This document shows positions 9,650-19,400 of a DNA stretch of 64,000 nucleotides, piece after piece. Origin of the DNA: Candidatus Pedobacter colombiensis. GTDB lineage: Bacteria; Bacteroidota; Bacteroidia; Sphingobacteriales; Sphingobacteriaceae. The stretch is from positions 4,712,001 through 4,776,000 of the forward strand of contig CP119313.1 in assembly GCA_029202485.1 (NCBI GenBank), written 5' to 3'. The number at the start of each line of letters is the position of its first letter. The stretch's first letter is position 1. The translations under genes were made by a program, and so were the position numbers. The notes beneath the pieces were generated by a model, which saw only the letters and a list, made by a program, of their open reading frames with translations, had not been told where the DNA came from and did no database searches.

Positions 9650-9804
9650 TTGTTCTCGGGAGATCGAGATGCGCGCACATTCCCACTGCAATAATAGGAA
9701 TTTATATGATTAACCGTATATATAAGCTAAGTGATTATTTAAAAGGTTTAGGGTCCAAAACTCCCATCGCCATTCCTAATACCTGAAGAATTTTTAGGAC
9801 CAGT

Positions 9805-10140
9805 TCATTTTTGTGGTGCCCAGGAAAAACTGATCATCAGGTAGCGGCTGAGGTCATTGGTTCTGGCATCGGAGATACCATTATCTATGATTTTCCTTGA
9901 AAGGAAATTATTCTGTTTCAGAATATCATAGGCTTTTAATGCCAACACACCATTCTTACGATTGAACACACGTTTGGAAAGGCCTGCATTGATCACCAAT
10001 GGGTTTTTAGTCATGTTTGCATCAATGCCATTAATGTAATTCTTGGCTGCATCAAAATCAAATGTAGCGGTAGATGAAAAATAGATATTACCTGATAAAA
10101 TAAACGCAAGGTTCCAGGCGAATACAGATACATTATATGT
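9805..10140 (-). pseudogene. 3' remnant of an outer-membrane beta-barrel (TonB-dependent receptor-like) gene
   Basis: A 111-codon open stretch runs from just after a TAG at 10141-10143 to a TGA at 9805. It reads as the C-terminal strands of the outer-membrane beta-barrel family (OMP_b-brl type): NPLVINAGLSKRVFNRKNG, LALKAYDILKQNN, SRKIIDNGISDARTNDLSRY and a terminal LMISFSW. Full-length members are about 800-950 aa, so about 90% is missing, and the only internal ATG (10014) lies mid-motif. I infer a decayed gene left between systems 1 and 2. The rest of 9650-10188 holds a hairpin at 10146-10178 and nothing else I can recognise. Confidence 0.75.
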
Positions 10141-10145
10141 CTATG

Positions 10146-10178
10146 AATCTTATTACAGCCTTATGCTGTAATAAGATT
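10146..10178 (-). terminator. Perfect 14-bp hairpin after the aspartyl protease gene
   Basis: Arms at 10146-10159 and 10165-10178 (AATCTTATTACAGC and its exact complement) enclose a 5-base loop. It lies 10 bases past the protease stop at 10189. There is no T-run on the minus strand after the stem, so it is either a weak intrinsic terminator or an mRNA 3' stabilising stem. Confidence 0.55.
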
Positions 10179-10188
10179 TAAAGTACTT

Positions 10189-11097
10189 TCATTTTTTATA
10201 GTTTTTGTTAGGAATAATATAGATTTTTTCCTTCTGCATATCGATCGTAAAGTTGTACTTGCTGATTAAACCTACTCCGATAGAACCGTCAAAACCGGGA
10301 TTCCAGCTTTCACTCTGCCCACCTCCAGCCATTAACGTGACAGACATGTTGGTAAGTGGAGGTACATTTGAAAAAGAAAATGCCGCAGCTTTTCCGGCAA
10401 AAGTAGGCGTAGTTACCCCCATACTTGTAGTACTGCCTTGGCTTTCGGCCTTAAAACCGTTTACCAGTAGCTTATGCTGTTTTACAAACGGCCTGAAACA
10501 AATCAGGTTGTAGGCCGCCCCTGTATCAAAAACAAAATTGCCGGTATGGGGCTCGTCTGCCGTGATGCTTAAGGTTCCCGGTATGATAAATAAACCTGAA
10601 GGAATAGTAAAAGAAATGGCAGTCCCACCTTTCTCTTCATAGTCTCCAAAATTGTAAAGCAACATTTCCTTGCTGTCGTAATCCACCCTTACAATATAAT
10701 GCCTGGTCAGGGTATTGCCAATAATCCCATCTGTACCTTCTTTGTGCATCTCTTTGAATATGGCGATGCTCTGGTTGTTAAAATCAAAATTCCCCATATG
10801 TACCGTATTTCCAGTAGAAACTGAAATATCCATAGAACCACCTACTACTGATGCTTTCTGGGTACGGGCTATTTTTAAACCTATGGAATCTGCCAGTTCC
10901 TGACCTACCGCCATGCCATCAGCTCCTGTATCAAACAACAAACGGAGTGGACGTGGAAAATCGTTTAGTTTGATGGTGAGGATGATGGTTCCATTATGGC
11001 TTTCAAATGGAATACGGGCGACTTCCTTTGCATTCGCAAATATCGAAAAACACAGGATGGCCAATAAGGTCACGACTTGCTTGTTCATTAAATTCAT
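10189..11097 (-). CDS. Retropepsin-like aspartyl protease with two DTG motifs
   Basis: 302 aa with a signal peptide (VVTLLAILCFSIFANA). Two active-site-like motifs occur, LLFDTGADG with Asp56 and FVFDTGAAY with Asp191, each followed by hydrophobic flap-like segments (GIIGNTL, GSIGVGL). This is the duplicated layout of bacterial aspartyl_protease/gag-asp families, in which two half-domains make one catalytic site. Location is probably periplasmic or secreted. A terminator lies between it and the upstream thioredoxin gene, so it may be expressed partly apart from system 2. Linked to SusCD lipoproteins and thioredoxins, it suggests a peptide substrate or maturation of secreted proteins; the actual target is unknown. 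ATG 11088 is an alternative start. Confidence 0.82.
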   Translation of the reverse strand: MNLMNKQVVTLLAILCFSIFANAKEVARIPFESHNGTIILTIKLNDFPRPLRLLFDTGADGMAVGQELADSIGLKIARTQKASVVGGSMDISVSTGNTVHMGNFDFNNQSIAIFKEMHKEGTDGIIGNTLTRHYIVRVDYDSKEMLLYNFGDYEEKGGTAISFTIPSGLFIIPGTLSITADEPHTGNFVFDTGAAYNLICFRPFVKQHKLLVNGFKAESQGSTTSMGVTTPTFAGKAAAFSFSNVPPLTNMSVTLMAGGGQSESWNPGFDGSIGVGLISKYNFTIDMQKEKIYIIPNKNYKK

Positions 11098-11111
11098 CTA
11101 CTTATCTTGTT

Positions 11112-11147
11112 AAAAAGCCTGGCTAGAAATTATCAAAACCAGGCTTT
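11112..11147 (-). terminator. Intrinsic terminator after the system 2 thioredoxin gene
   Basis: Arms AAAGCCTGG (11114-11122) and CCAGGCTTT (11139-11147) pair perfectly; on the minus strand the stem ends in a run of five T (11112-11116). It follows the stop of the 463-aa TlpA gene by about 10 bases and precedes the protease gene, so it probably ends the main system 2 transcript. Confidence 0.75.
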
Positions 11148-11157
11148 CTTTTTCTAT

Positions 11158-12549
11158 TTATTTTGTGGCTAGCGTTTCTTCGATTAAGGCCTTAAGTGCA
11201 GGATTTGATGGTCTGGGTGAATCCACAGACACGATTTTTCCTTTGCGATCAAAAACCAGGAAACGAGGAATGGTGTTCACCTTATAGTATTTCGAAAACT
11301 CATTTCCGGGGCCACCGGCAAATAATTGTGTATCACCTAAACTTTCGTCTTTAATCATCTTCAACCATTTTTCCTTGTCTTTAGGCGCATCAGTAGACAA
11401 GCTGATAATTTCCACGTCTTTTCCTTTCATTTCCTCTTCCAGCTTTTTAAGATGAGGAATTTCTGCCTTACAAGGGCCGCACCAGGTTGCCCAAACATCG
11501 ACAAGAACAACCTTACCTTTTAACGACGCCATACTTACCGCTTTACCCTCTTTATCTGGATAAGAAAACTGGAACGCATCTGTACCTGGTTTATATGTCA
11601 ACAAAGGCAACATGATATCTTCACTTTGTTTCTTCTGTGATGGAGTAATGATATATCTTCCCATAGCTGCCATTAGCCCCTGATAATCTGAATAACTCTT
11701 ATAACGAGCAGCATTTTCCAATACAACATCTCCTTTAAGCGTATCATTCGGTACATATGAGCTAACCAGCTCCACCCCTTCAATACCATTTTTATAAGCT
11801 TTTCCCTGCTGCCTCATATTTATGTTAACTAATGAGGTGAGCGTACGAAAACCCCATGGATGACTGTACACTTTAGCTGTTGTCTGTGCAAAATCCTGAG
11901 CCTTTAATGTGCTATAATAATTACTGTATTCTTCTACAGAAGGATGTGCTGAGCGTGGTGTATTTAAAAATGCAGTTGCATAATTTGCCAGATCTACACT
12001 CATAATATCTTTGATTTGTTTATCGAACTTAACATTCCCTGTCGTCTTTCCAGTTAAAAAGGTTTTCGACTTAGCCACAATTTCTTCCTGCTGAGGGAAG
12101 TAATCAACAAAAGTACTCCTGCTTTGCATAAAATTTATCGATTTTTGCAGAAGTGGATTGGTCAAATTATGCCAATCGGTTAGCACCATATTCTCTTTAG
12201 AATTTAACTTTCCGATAAGTACGTAGGTGGAATCATTTATCATAAAGGAAAGTCGATCACCTGGTTTAAAATAAAATTTGTAATTATCTGTTGCCGAAAT
12301 AGCGGTACCAGTGCCGATCACATACAAACCTTCATAATCGGGATAAAAAAGAAAACCAAACCTTCCCTTTTCAGCTGGGGTAGTGGTCGCAATTTCTACC
12401 GCCTTTCCTTCAGCAACCTTAAACAGCTTTACTGGTAAAACCTTCTTTTTGGACAATACACCCATTACTTCGACAGGGCTTTGTGCCAACGTGGTAAAGG
12501 TGATCAAAACGGAGAGTATAACTCCAAATAAACTTTTCATATTCATCAT
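11158..12549 (-). CDS. TlpA-family thioredoxin-domain protein, paralogue B (463 aa)
   Basis: The signal peptide ends TLAQ; the start may be MMNMKS or MKS at 12540. The domain layout is that of the 468-aa paralogue: an unassigned N-terminal two thirds and a C-terminal TlpA domain with VWATWCGPCK (Cys357, Cys360) and TIPRF. Large blocks are shared with paralogue A (KGRFGFLFYPDYEG, SRSTFVDYFPQ, FLNTPRSAHP), indicating duplication. It sits last in the sigma-fecR-susC-susD-DUF4843-PKD unit, 16 bases after the PKD-like gene. Likely function is periplasmic disulfide reduction or isomerisation tied to the imported substrate; the partner is unknown. Confidence 0.88.
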   Translation of the reverse strand: MMNMKSLFGVILSVLITFTTLAQSPVEVMGVLSKKKVLPVKLFKVAEGKAVEIATTTPAEKGRFGFLFYPDYEGLYVIGTGTAISATDNYKFYFKPGDRLSFMINDSTYVLIGKLNSKENMVLTDWHNLTNPLLQKSINFMQSRSTFVDYFPQQEEIVAKSKTFLTGKTTGNVKFDKQIKDIMSVDLANYATAFLNTPRSAHPSVEEYSNYYSTLKAQDFAQTTAKVYSHPWGFRTLTSLVNINMRQQGKAYKNGIEGVELVSSYVPNDTLKGDVVLENAARYKSYSDYQGLMAAMGRYIITPSQKKQSEDIMLPLLTYKPGTDAFQFSYPDKEGKAVSMASLKGKVVLVDVWATWCGPCKAEIPHLKKLEEEMKGKDVEIISLSTDAPKDKEKWLKMIKDESLGDTQLFAGGPGNEFSKYYKVNTIPRFLVFDRKGKIVSVDSPRPSNPALKALIEETLATK

Positions 12550-12565
12550 ATTCTATTTTTCTATT

Positions 12566-14164
12566 TTACCAACCCAATGGTGTTTCGGCCGCAGCTACAT
12601 CAGCAACTTTACCAAAACCACCGAATTCAAACTCTGTAATCAAATCTGCATTGAATTGGGGGACTTGGTAGATTTTTACTTTTCCCGAAGAATTTGGATT
12701 TGATGGATCATAAGTTCCAACTATTAAATCTGTTATTACCGAAATAAACCGCTTACCGTAAGTTGTAGCATAGGTAGGATTAGTTGCAATAGTCAATGAT
12801 ACTGCATTACCCAGGTTATATTTCAATACTGTTATTCTTTCAGTGCCTAGATCCTTCATCAACTTGGTTTGCTTAGAATCCACATCATATTGGTAAAGCT
12901 TACCATCCACGCTATAAAATAAATATCCATATTGTTGGTCTACAGCAAAACATGTTGCTTTATTAATTTCCGGAAGACTAGATATATCATCCCAGGCGTA
13001 TGCCAGAAATGCTGCGGCATTATTCATCCTTGCCAAATAATACTTGCTGTTTGCATCTTTTAAAACAGCATATGCCCTACCGCCATAAGCTAAAGTCTGA
13101 TCCATCCACACCAGGTCCATACCCACATTATTTGGATCGAATGCCGACGTTCCAGCGGTATAAGCTAAAGGAGTTACACTTGTCAAAGCACTATTAACAT
13201 TTCTAACAAAACGTTTATTAGTAATATCATACATTAAAATAACTGTATTTACAGTGCTATATCTGGATACGGCTGTGTGTGAAGAAACCTGAAAATAACT
13301 GGAGTTAGTTAATTTATTAATGGGTGTACCAAATAAATACTGAAAAGAATCATATCTATAAAAAACATCTCCATTTAAATAAGAATACGCTGATCCACTT
13401 CCCACAGGCTTAATGTAATCCACGGTATTTAACGCTGAGGATCCTGCGCTTTCAAATCTAAATGCATAGTCTTCCTTCCAAATAAAACCATCTGTTAAGT
13501 TTAATTTTTCGGTAATCTTATCCGTCCCCACATATAAAAAATACTTAAAAGCAGTACCAGTAGCAGCCGTTCTGTTGGACCACCCCGCAAGGTATTTTGG
13601 TTTGCCTGGCAAGGTCAAACCTTTTCCGGTAGATGCATCAGAAAATAATGAGGTAAAGTCTCTATATTCTTTGGGATAGGTTCCCGTAGCATGATCATAC
13701 TCAAAGTAATCTAGCCTGGATTGACTATTTACCTCACTTAAAACACCCCAACCGCCTTTATATATACCATTTACTTTTACTTTAAATGATTTATTCCAGG
13801 ATATACCAGTCGATTTTTCCGTTACCACATAAAACAAGGTATAACTCCCTATCCCCAATGGAAATGGAATATCAAAATTTTGATTTTTGTATAAGGATTT
13901 GCGTTGTTCAGTCAGAATCGCCGCAAGATTAAAAGAGATCCATTCAAAAGTATAGTTATTTGCTGAGAAACTCGGATCCTTCGAAAAATCAAGAACAGGT
14001 TTAAGGTTTAAATTCTGACCAGCAGTAATGATATACTCCTCCTCTATTCCAGACACCTTTAGGTCGTTGATCTCATGATATTCATAATTACCCAAATCCT
14101 TTCTGCAGGAAATCAGTGCTGTACTAACGAGACACAGCACAAAAATATATTTAATTAATTTCAT
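12566..14164 (-). CDS. PKD-like family surface lipoprotein, system 2
   Basis: 532 aa. A lipoprotein signal (FVLCLVSTALISCRKD) precedes LGNYEYHEINDLKVSG, the typical opening of the Bacteroidetes PKD-like family (PF16407 type), with Ig-like strands to about residue 130 (YTFEWISFN, SYTLFYVVTEKSTGISW). The remaining 400 residues look like a beta-propeller-type repeat region (LYVGTDKITEKLNLTDG, YSVDGKLYQYDVDSKQTK). Such proteins are encoded next to SusCD pairs and are thought to be auxiliary surface-binding proteins. No catalytic motif seen. Confidence 0.8.
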   Translation of the reverse strand: MKLIKYIFVLCLVSTALISCRKDLGNYEYHEINDLKVSGIEEEYIITAGQNLNLKPVLDFSKDPSFSANNYTFEWISFNLAAILTEQRKSLYKNQNFDIPFPLGIGSYTLFYVVTEKSTGISWNKSFKVKVNGIYKGGWGVLSEVNSQSRLDYFEYDHATGTYPKEYRDFTSLFSDASTGKGLTLPGKPKYLAGWSNRTAATGTAFKYFLYVGTDKITEKLNLTDGFIWKEDYAFRFESAGSSALNTVDYIKPVGSGSAYSYLNGDVFYRYDSFQYLFGTPINKLTNSSYFQVSSHTAVSRYSTVNTVILMYDITNKRFVRNVNSALTSVTPLAYTAGTSAFDPNNVGMDLVWMDQTLAYGGRAYAVLKDANSKYYLARMNNAAAFLAYAWDDISSLPEINKATCFAVDQQYGYLFYSVDGKLYQYDVDSKQTKLMKDLGTERITVLKYNLGNAVSLTIATNPTYATTYGKRFISVITDLIVGTYDPSNPNSSGKVKIYQVPQFNADLITEFEFGGFGKVADVAAAETPLGW

Positions 14165-14186
14165 CGTAATATTTTGAGTTTTAAAT

Positions 14187-14981
14187 TTATTGGGCTCTGA
14201 TACCCATTGTTATTTCCACGCCATTCTCATCTTTATGTACTCTTCCCGCAACAGCCTCTCTGGCTAACCAAAGCTTCATAAAGCCCCCCCAATAACTTAA
14301 AAGTGGTATAGAAAAATAATTATCCTTTGCATATTTTTGATCAGTAAACACAATCGGGTCTATTTCGAAAAGTGATATGAGCAACTGTAGCTTTACTTTT
14401 GAATAGGCACCCAAATAATTATCTAAATTTGTTTTATAAGGTGTTACTGACCAAGCGTATGGAGGAGTCACCAAGTCATCTACGCCAACATAGTAATCCA
14501 ATAAACTCAATGTATCTTTATTTGTGGTAACTCTGTTCTTTAGGTTTGTGTTAAAGTTATCATTTGGGACTAATTTTAAGAACAGGTACTTCCGTTGCGT
14601 AAGGATATCGGGGGTACGATAAAGTCTAATTTTAACACTCGTTTTAACTTTTTTCGCGGGGATACTTAAGCTCTCGGTAACAAAATCATAGTTTAAACCC
14701 GCCGTCATGGTAGAACCTTCTTGAGCAGCAAGACTAAACGTTCTATCCTTATCTGAAGGCTTTCCGGTAACGGCAACAGTAAAGGTCAATGTGGTATCCT
14801 GAATACCAGGGCCCGAATAACCGAAGGTAAAGCTCTTTCCGGTAGATGTAGTTAAAGACGGGCTTTCGAAGTAAATGCTGTTCCCTGAAATACTTTCATC
14901 AAATGTGATCAATGTTTCTTTTTTGCAGCTTGCAATTATAATGGCTGACATTACCAGCATTATATTTAATAATTTTTTCAT
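14187..14981 (-). CDS. DUF4843 lipoprotein, system 2
   Basis: 264 aa. The lipoprotein signal is LVMSAIIIASCKKE. The body matches the DUF4843 pattern: an early ISGNSIYFES strand, FTFGYSGPGIQDTTLTFTVAVTGKPSDKDRTFSL, then DYDF/PAKK-like strands (LNYDFVTESLSIPAKK), and a late VKLQLLISLFEIDPIVF block. DUF4843 proteins are SusCD-associated and their role is unknown, presumably extracellular binding or assembly. The spacing of 20 bases to SusD and 22 to the PKD-like gene supports one operon. Confidence 0.8.
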   Translation of the reverse strand: MKKLLNIMLVMSAIIIASCKKETLITFDESISGNSIYFESPSLTTSTGKSFTFGYSGPGIQDTTLTFTVAVTGKPSDKDRTFSLAAQEGSTMTAGLNYDFVTESLSIPAKKVKTSVKIRLYRTPDILTQRKYLFLKLVPNDNFNTNLKNRVTTNKDTLSLLDYYVGVDDLVTPPYAWSVTPYKTNLDNYLGAYSKVKLQLLISLFEIDPIVFTDQKYAKDNYFSIPLLSYWGGFMKLWLAREAVAGRVHKDENGVEITMGIRAQ

Positions 14982-15001
14982 ATCAATATAAGTTTATGCT
15001 G

Positions 15002-16408
15002 TTATCGATTGGATATCTCTGAATCTGGCATGATAAACATAAATGCGTTGACAGGTATGCTTACGGTAGTGTTACTATTTGGAGAAACGACACTTGTTAT
15101 TTGCTTTCTCTTATAATAATACCACAGCTGTCCTTCACCATAAAACTCCTTTATGTATTCTTTCCTGATCTCCTGATCTATTGAAGTTATAGTAGTTAGT
15201 GATGGAATCCCACGATGATTTCTTACCGTATTGATATAGTCAAGCGCGGTTGCAGCATTTGGCTCCGCTTCTGCGGCTATATAGTACATCTCACTTAAGC
15301 GGATAACTGGAATGGTATTCCTGAAATTCTTCTTCTTATCAACTACATCAGCATATTTAAAGAATGCAGGAAATGGTACACCTAAAGGAGGCACTTTCCA
15401 TATATAATCTTTTCTATAGTCATTGCTGTTATTATCATAAATATCATTTAAATAAGCACTGGATCCAGTAGCCAGGATATCTGAAGTAACTAACTCATAG
15501 TAAAAAAGCCGGTTGTAATTTGTATACAAATCTTTTGTAAAAACACTGAACAACAATTCCGTAGAGAATATGCGATCTGGACTTTGAAAATCAGCGGTTA
15601 TATTAGCAGCGCTAACCCAGGGAAAAAGATTACTGGCAGCAATAACCTCTTTCGCAGACTTTAGCGCGTTTGGCTTATCGTTTCTCCAAAGATAAACCCT
15701 GGCAGCCAATGCTTTATTTGCATAATAATTGAAACGGTACTTATTTAAATAATTTGAGTTCCCCTCTGTTTTTATTGCATCTGCGGCCAGGTTCTCTTCA
15801 GCTGCCTTTATATCAGACAGAATAAAGTCCATCACTTTATTGGCGGGTTGAAAGCGACCAATCTCGGGACCAAGTTTATGGTAATAGGGGATTGATAAAT
15901 CTGTCGAATCTGCGGAATTATAAACCGGTCCATAGAGCTTTAGCAAATCAAAATGCAATAAAGCTCGCAAGCCTAGCAATTCACCCTTCATTATTTTGGC
16001 GCGATGCACAGGAATATTCTGACTATAACGATCTAAATTAACCAGCAGCTGGTTAATATTTGCAATGCTAGTATAAGCCTCGTTCCAGATGCCATCGAAC
16101 CTCGCTCTGACTCCCTTATCAGCATAATTATAACTGATAACTTCTTTAAAAGGCCCTATGGATGAACTAACCATATAACTCTGTGCCAGAACATCCAGAA
16201 GTGAAAGTGTTAAATTATCCCCATATAAGCTATTGCCACTTATACGCAAGTATATACCATTCATTGTGTCTTCAAAACCTTGCTGGTTTGAAAAAACCTG
16301 TTCTTCGGTAAATCGATCTTCTGGCTGAATTTCCAACCACTTATTACAAGAACTACATGTCATCGTAACTAAAAAAAGAAAACCAATTTTTATTATTAAT
16401 CTTTTCAT
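15002..16408 (-). CDS. SusD/RagB-family lipoprotein, system 2
   Basis: 468 aa. Lipoprotein signal FLFLVTMTCSSCNKWLEIQPEDR; the CNKWLEIQPEDRFTEEQVF opening is characteristic of SusD. Helical TPR units include LLGLRALLHFDLLKLYGP, and the late motif is IPVIRLSEMYYIAAEAEPNAATALDYINTVRNHRGI. Ends IPVNAFMFIMPDSEISNR, a normal SusD terminus. It pairs with the SusC encoded 10 bases upstream and captures substrate at the surface. Substrate unknown. Confidence 0.93.
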   Translation of the reverse strand: MKRLIIKIGFLFLVTMTCSSCNKWLEIQPEDRFTEEQVFSNQQGFEDTMNGIYLRISGNSLYGDNLTLSLLDVLAQSYMVSSSIGPFKEVISYNYADKGVRARFDGIWNEAYTSIANINQLLVNLDRYSQNIPVHRAKIMKGELLGLRALLHFDLLKLYGPVYNSADSTDLSIPYYHKLGPEIGRFQPANKVMDFILSDIKAAEENLAADAIKTEGNSNYLNKYRFNYYANKALAARVYLWRNDKPNALKSAKEVIAASNLFPWVSAANITADFQSPDRIFSTELLFSVFTKDLYTNYNRLFYYELVTSDILATGSSAYLNDIYDNNSNDYRKDYIWKVPPLGVPFPAFFKYADVVDKKKNFRNTIPVIRLSEMYYIAAEAEPNAATALDYINTVRNHRGIPSLTTITSIDQEIRKEYIKEFYGEGQLWYYYKRKQITSVVSPNSNTTVSIPVNAFMFIMPDSEISNR

Positions 16409-16418
16409 CGTTTTTTAT

Positions 16419-19400
16419 TTATTGAAAATTTGCAGTTAAACTGAAAGAAACCGTACGGGCATAAGGATAGCTAATTCCCCTTTCCCTTTTTACTGTGGAT
16501 ATTCTGAAGATCTCACCTGTAAATGCATTCAAACGTAAATTTGTAAGCCTGGCTTGCTTCATCCATGAGCGATCCCTAAAATTATAGCCCAGGTTTGCGG
16601 CTTCTAGTGTCAAAGAATTTTCTCTCTGAACAAATCTGGAAGACATTTCTGTGTTATAAATGAGACCTTGATATGCAGTCCGATCAATGATCGAAATATT
16701 TCTAAATTCACTTACATCTCCCGGCGTTTTCCATCTGTCATACAATGCCCGTTTATCTTGGTTATTGGTCAGCAATTGAGACATGGAGATGTTTTCCACT
16801 TTATTAAATAATGCAGAGTTAAAAATGTCCTGGCCCAGAATATACCTGAAATTAAGTCCGAAATTGAAGTTTTTAAAGCTCAAAGTACTACTAAAAACAC
16901 CTTCAAGCTTCGGTCTGGTATTTCCTACAACAACCTGATCCTTGTAATCATATTCATAGCTATAAGAACCATCTTTCTTCAAGAATATCTCATTTCCGTT
17001 TGCGGGATCAATCCCCAATGAAGGCACGGTCCAGATGTCGGCAGGATCTCCTCCATCACGGTATCGGGTTAAAGACTTGCTCTTTCTTAATCCCTCATTT
17101 AATCCTTCTAAAATATTGTTGAAATTATCATATCTCTGCGTATAATGAGAAGCTGTTAGCCCCAGAGTCCATACAGTACCCTTAGTTGGGTTATATATTG
17201 GAGAAACCCTTATAATAGCCTCCAGTCCTTTAACATCAAGTGTTCCTGCATTGATTGGATATGCTGTCAATGCTGTTGAGGGTGGCAACGATACCGCAAC
17301 AACTAGCGGGTCTGTATATTTTCGATAACCATTCAATTGAACATTTAAGCGGTTTTTCCAGAATGCAGCATCAATACCTAAACTAGTATTGTAAGTATTT
17401 TGCCATTTCAGATTTTCATTACCCAATGAACTGAGGTATAATCCCTGTCCAAAGTAATTGTAATTGGTGTCGAAATTGTAGGTACTTACGGATGTATAAC
17501 TAGAGAAGTTCTGATTTCCAGTAATACCAAAATTAGCTCTTACGCGTAATAAATCAATCCACTCTTCTTTCTTTAGAAAGCCTTCATTGTGCAAATTCCA
17601 GCTTGATCCAATGGAAAAGAAGGGCGAATACTTATTGGCATTACCAAAAGAGGTAGTTCCGTCATAAGTAAATGATGCATCAAAGTTAAGCCTATTGTCG
17701 TAAGAATAATTTGCAGAGCTGATAATAGAATTTCTTCTGGAAGTGGTTTGTGATACTGCTGGTCTGCCATTTTCAGCAAAACCATAGGCAAAGCGCGCAT
17801 TCCCATTACTGGAATTGGGAAAGCCAACCGCAATGTAACCATTTCGGTTATATTCGACATTAGACACTTCAGTACGCAACATACCAGTTATCGAATGCTT
17901 ATTGATCACTTTGGAATAATTCAATGCAATGTTACCCGTCAATCCAAGGTTGTTTGTAGTTGAATTGGTCAAAGAGCCTTTTTCCAGTGCACTGGCAGAA
18001 ACATACTTATTATCCAGGGGCGAAATAAATTTATTAGCCTCTGTAGTTCCTTTTACAATCTGAAAAGATGCAGTAATCAACAAAGATTTATTGATGTTAT
18101 ATCTTGCCTGCGTATTATTTGTCAAACTAAAGTTTTTCTCTCTGTCGAAACTACCTAGTGTTGTAGCGTAATATGGGTTTTCAACACGTTCAAAAAGGCT
18201 TGGCTGGAAAGGATTTTGCAACTCCAACAGATAACGCCCACTCGCAGTAGTTTTATCAAAATATGGATTCATATTTGCCCATTTGGAGAAATCGCCATAA
18301 TTCGATTCCTTAGAGTTGTATCCGTTAACATAAAGCATATTGCTAATGTTAATTTTGCTATTCCGGTAGGTAAGATTTAGCCTTGTACCCCAGGTTTTTC
18401 TTCCTGAACCAATCATGCTTCCCTCCACATTTCTAATATCTCCACCTACACTATAAGTAATATCTTTTTCGCCGCCACTAACAGAGATGGAGTGCCTTTG
18501 CGCATATCCTGTTTGTATAGGTTCGTTTAGCCAGTAGGAGTCTATGCCTTTTTCGACGTCCTTAAGCCGACTTGCATATAAATCATCTAGAGCCATTTGC
18601 TGAATTGGGGTACCAAAACGTGGATGTATGATGTATCGACCAGACAAACGTTCAAACTCAAGTTTTTCCCTCGCATTCATTAAGTTATAACTGGACAAAT
18701 CAGCAAAATCTATATTTCCATCAGTCGTGTAGGTAAGATTAAGCTCTCCGGCTTTTGGCCTGATCGTTTCGATTACAATTACGCCATTGGATGCTCTGGA
18801 TCCATATACAGCTGTTGAAGCCGCATCCTTTAAGATACTGATAGAGGCCACCCGGTTCATGTCAAGATCCACAATAGACTTTAATGAGGTTTCAAATCCA
18901 TCTAAAATAAATAGAGGTTGGTTAGGATCGTTTGAAAACTCGTCTCTTAATCCCTGGGTCGTAATACTTGTTTGACCGCGAAGTTCTATGGTTGGCAAGA
19001 CATTGGGATTTGATCCTGTTATATTATTTTCCATCAATAAAAATGAAGGATCAAGGGTTCTCAAGCTTTGGATCACATTGACGTTTCCTATGGCTTTAAG
19101 ATCTTCACCGCTAAAGGAAGCTGTTGCGCCAGAAAAAGATTCTTTCTTAACGGTCATCATTCCCGTAATGACCACATCTTTCATATTGTTTTCAGACACC
19201 TCCATCTTGATTGTAAGTGGCCCCTGGTTGGCTTTAAGTTTTATTTCCTGGGTTTTATATCCTACATAAGAAACCAGCAGAATGTCATTCTCAGTATTGA
19301 CATTGATTTTAAAGCTACCATCCACAGTACTTGCCGTGACCAACCCAGGAGTACCCTTTACCCTGATTGATGCTCCTGGAATCGGTTTCCCGTTTTCATC

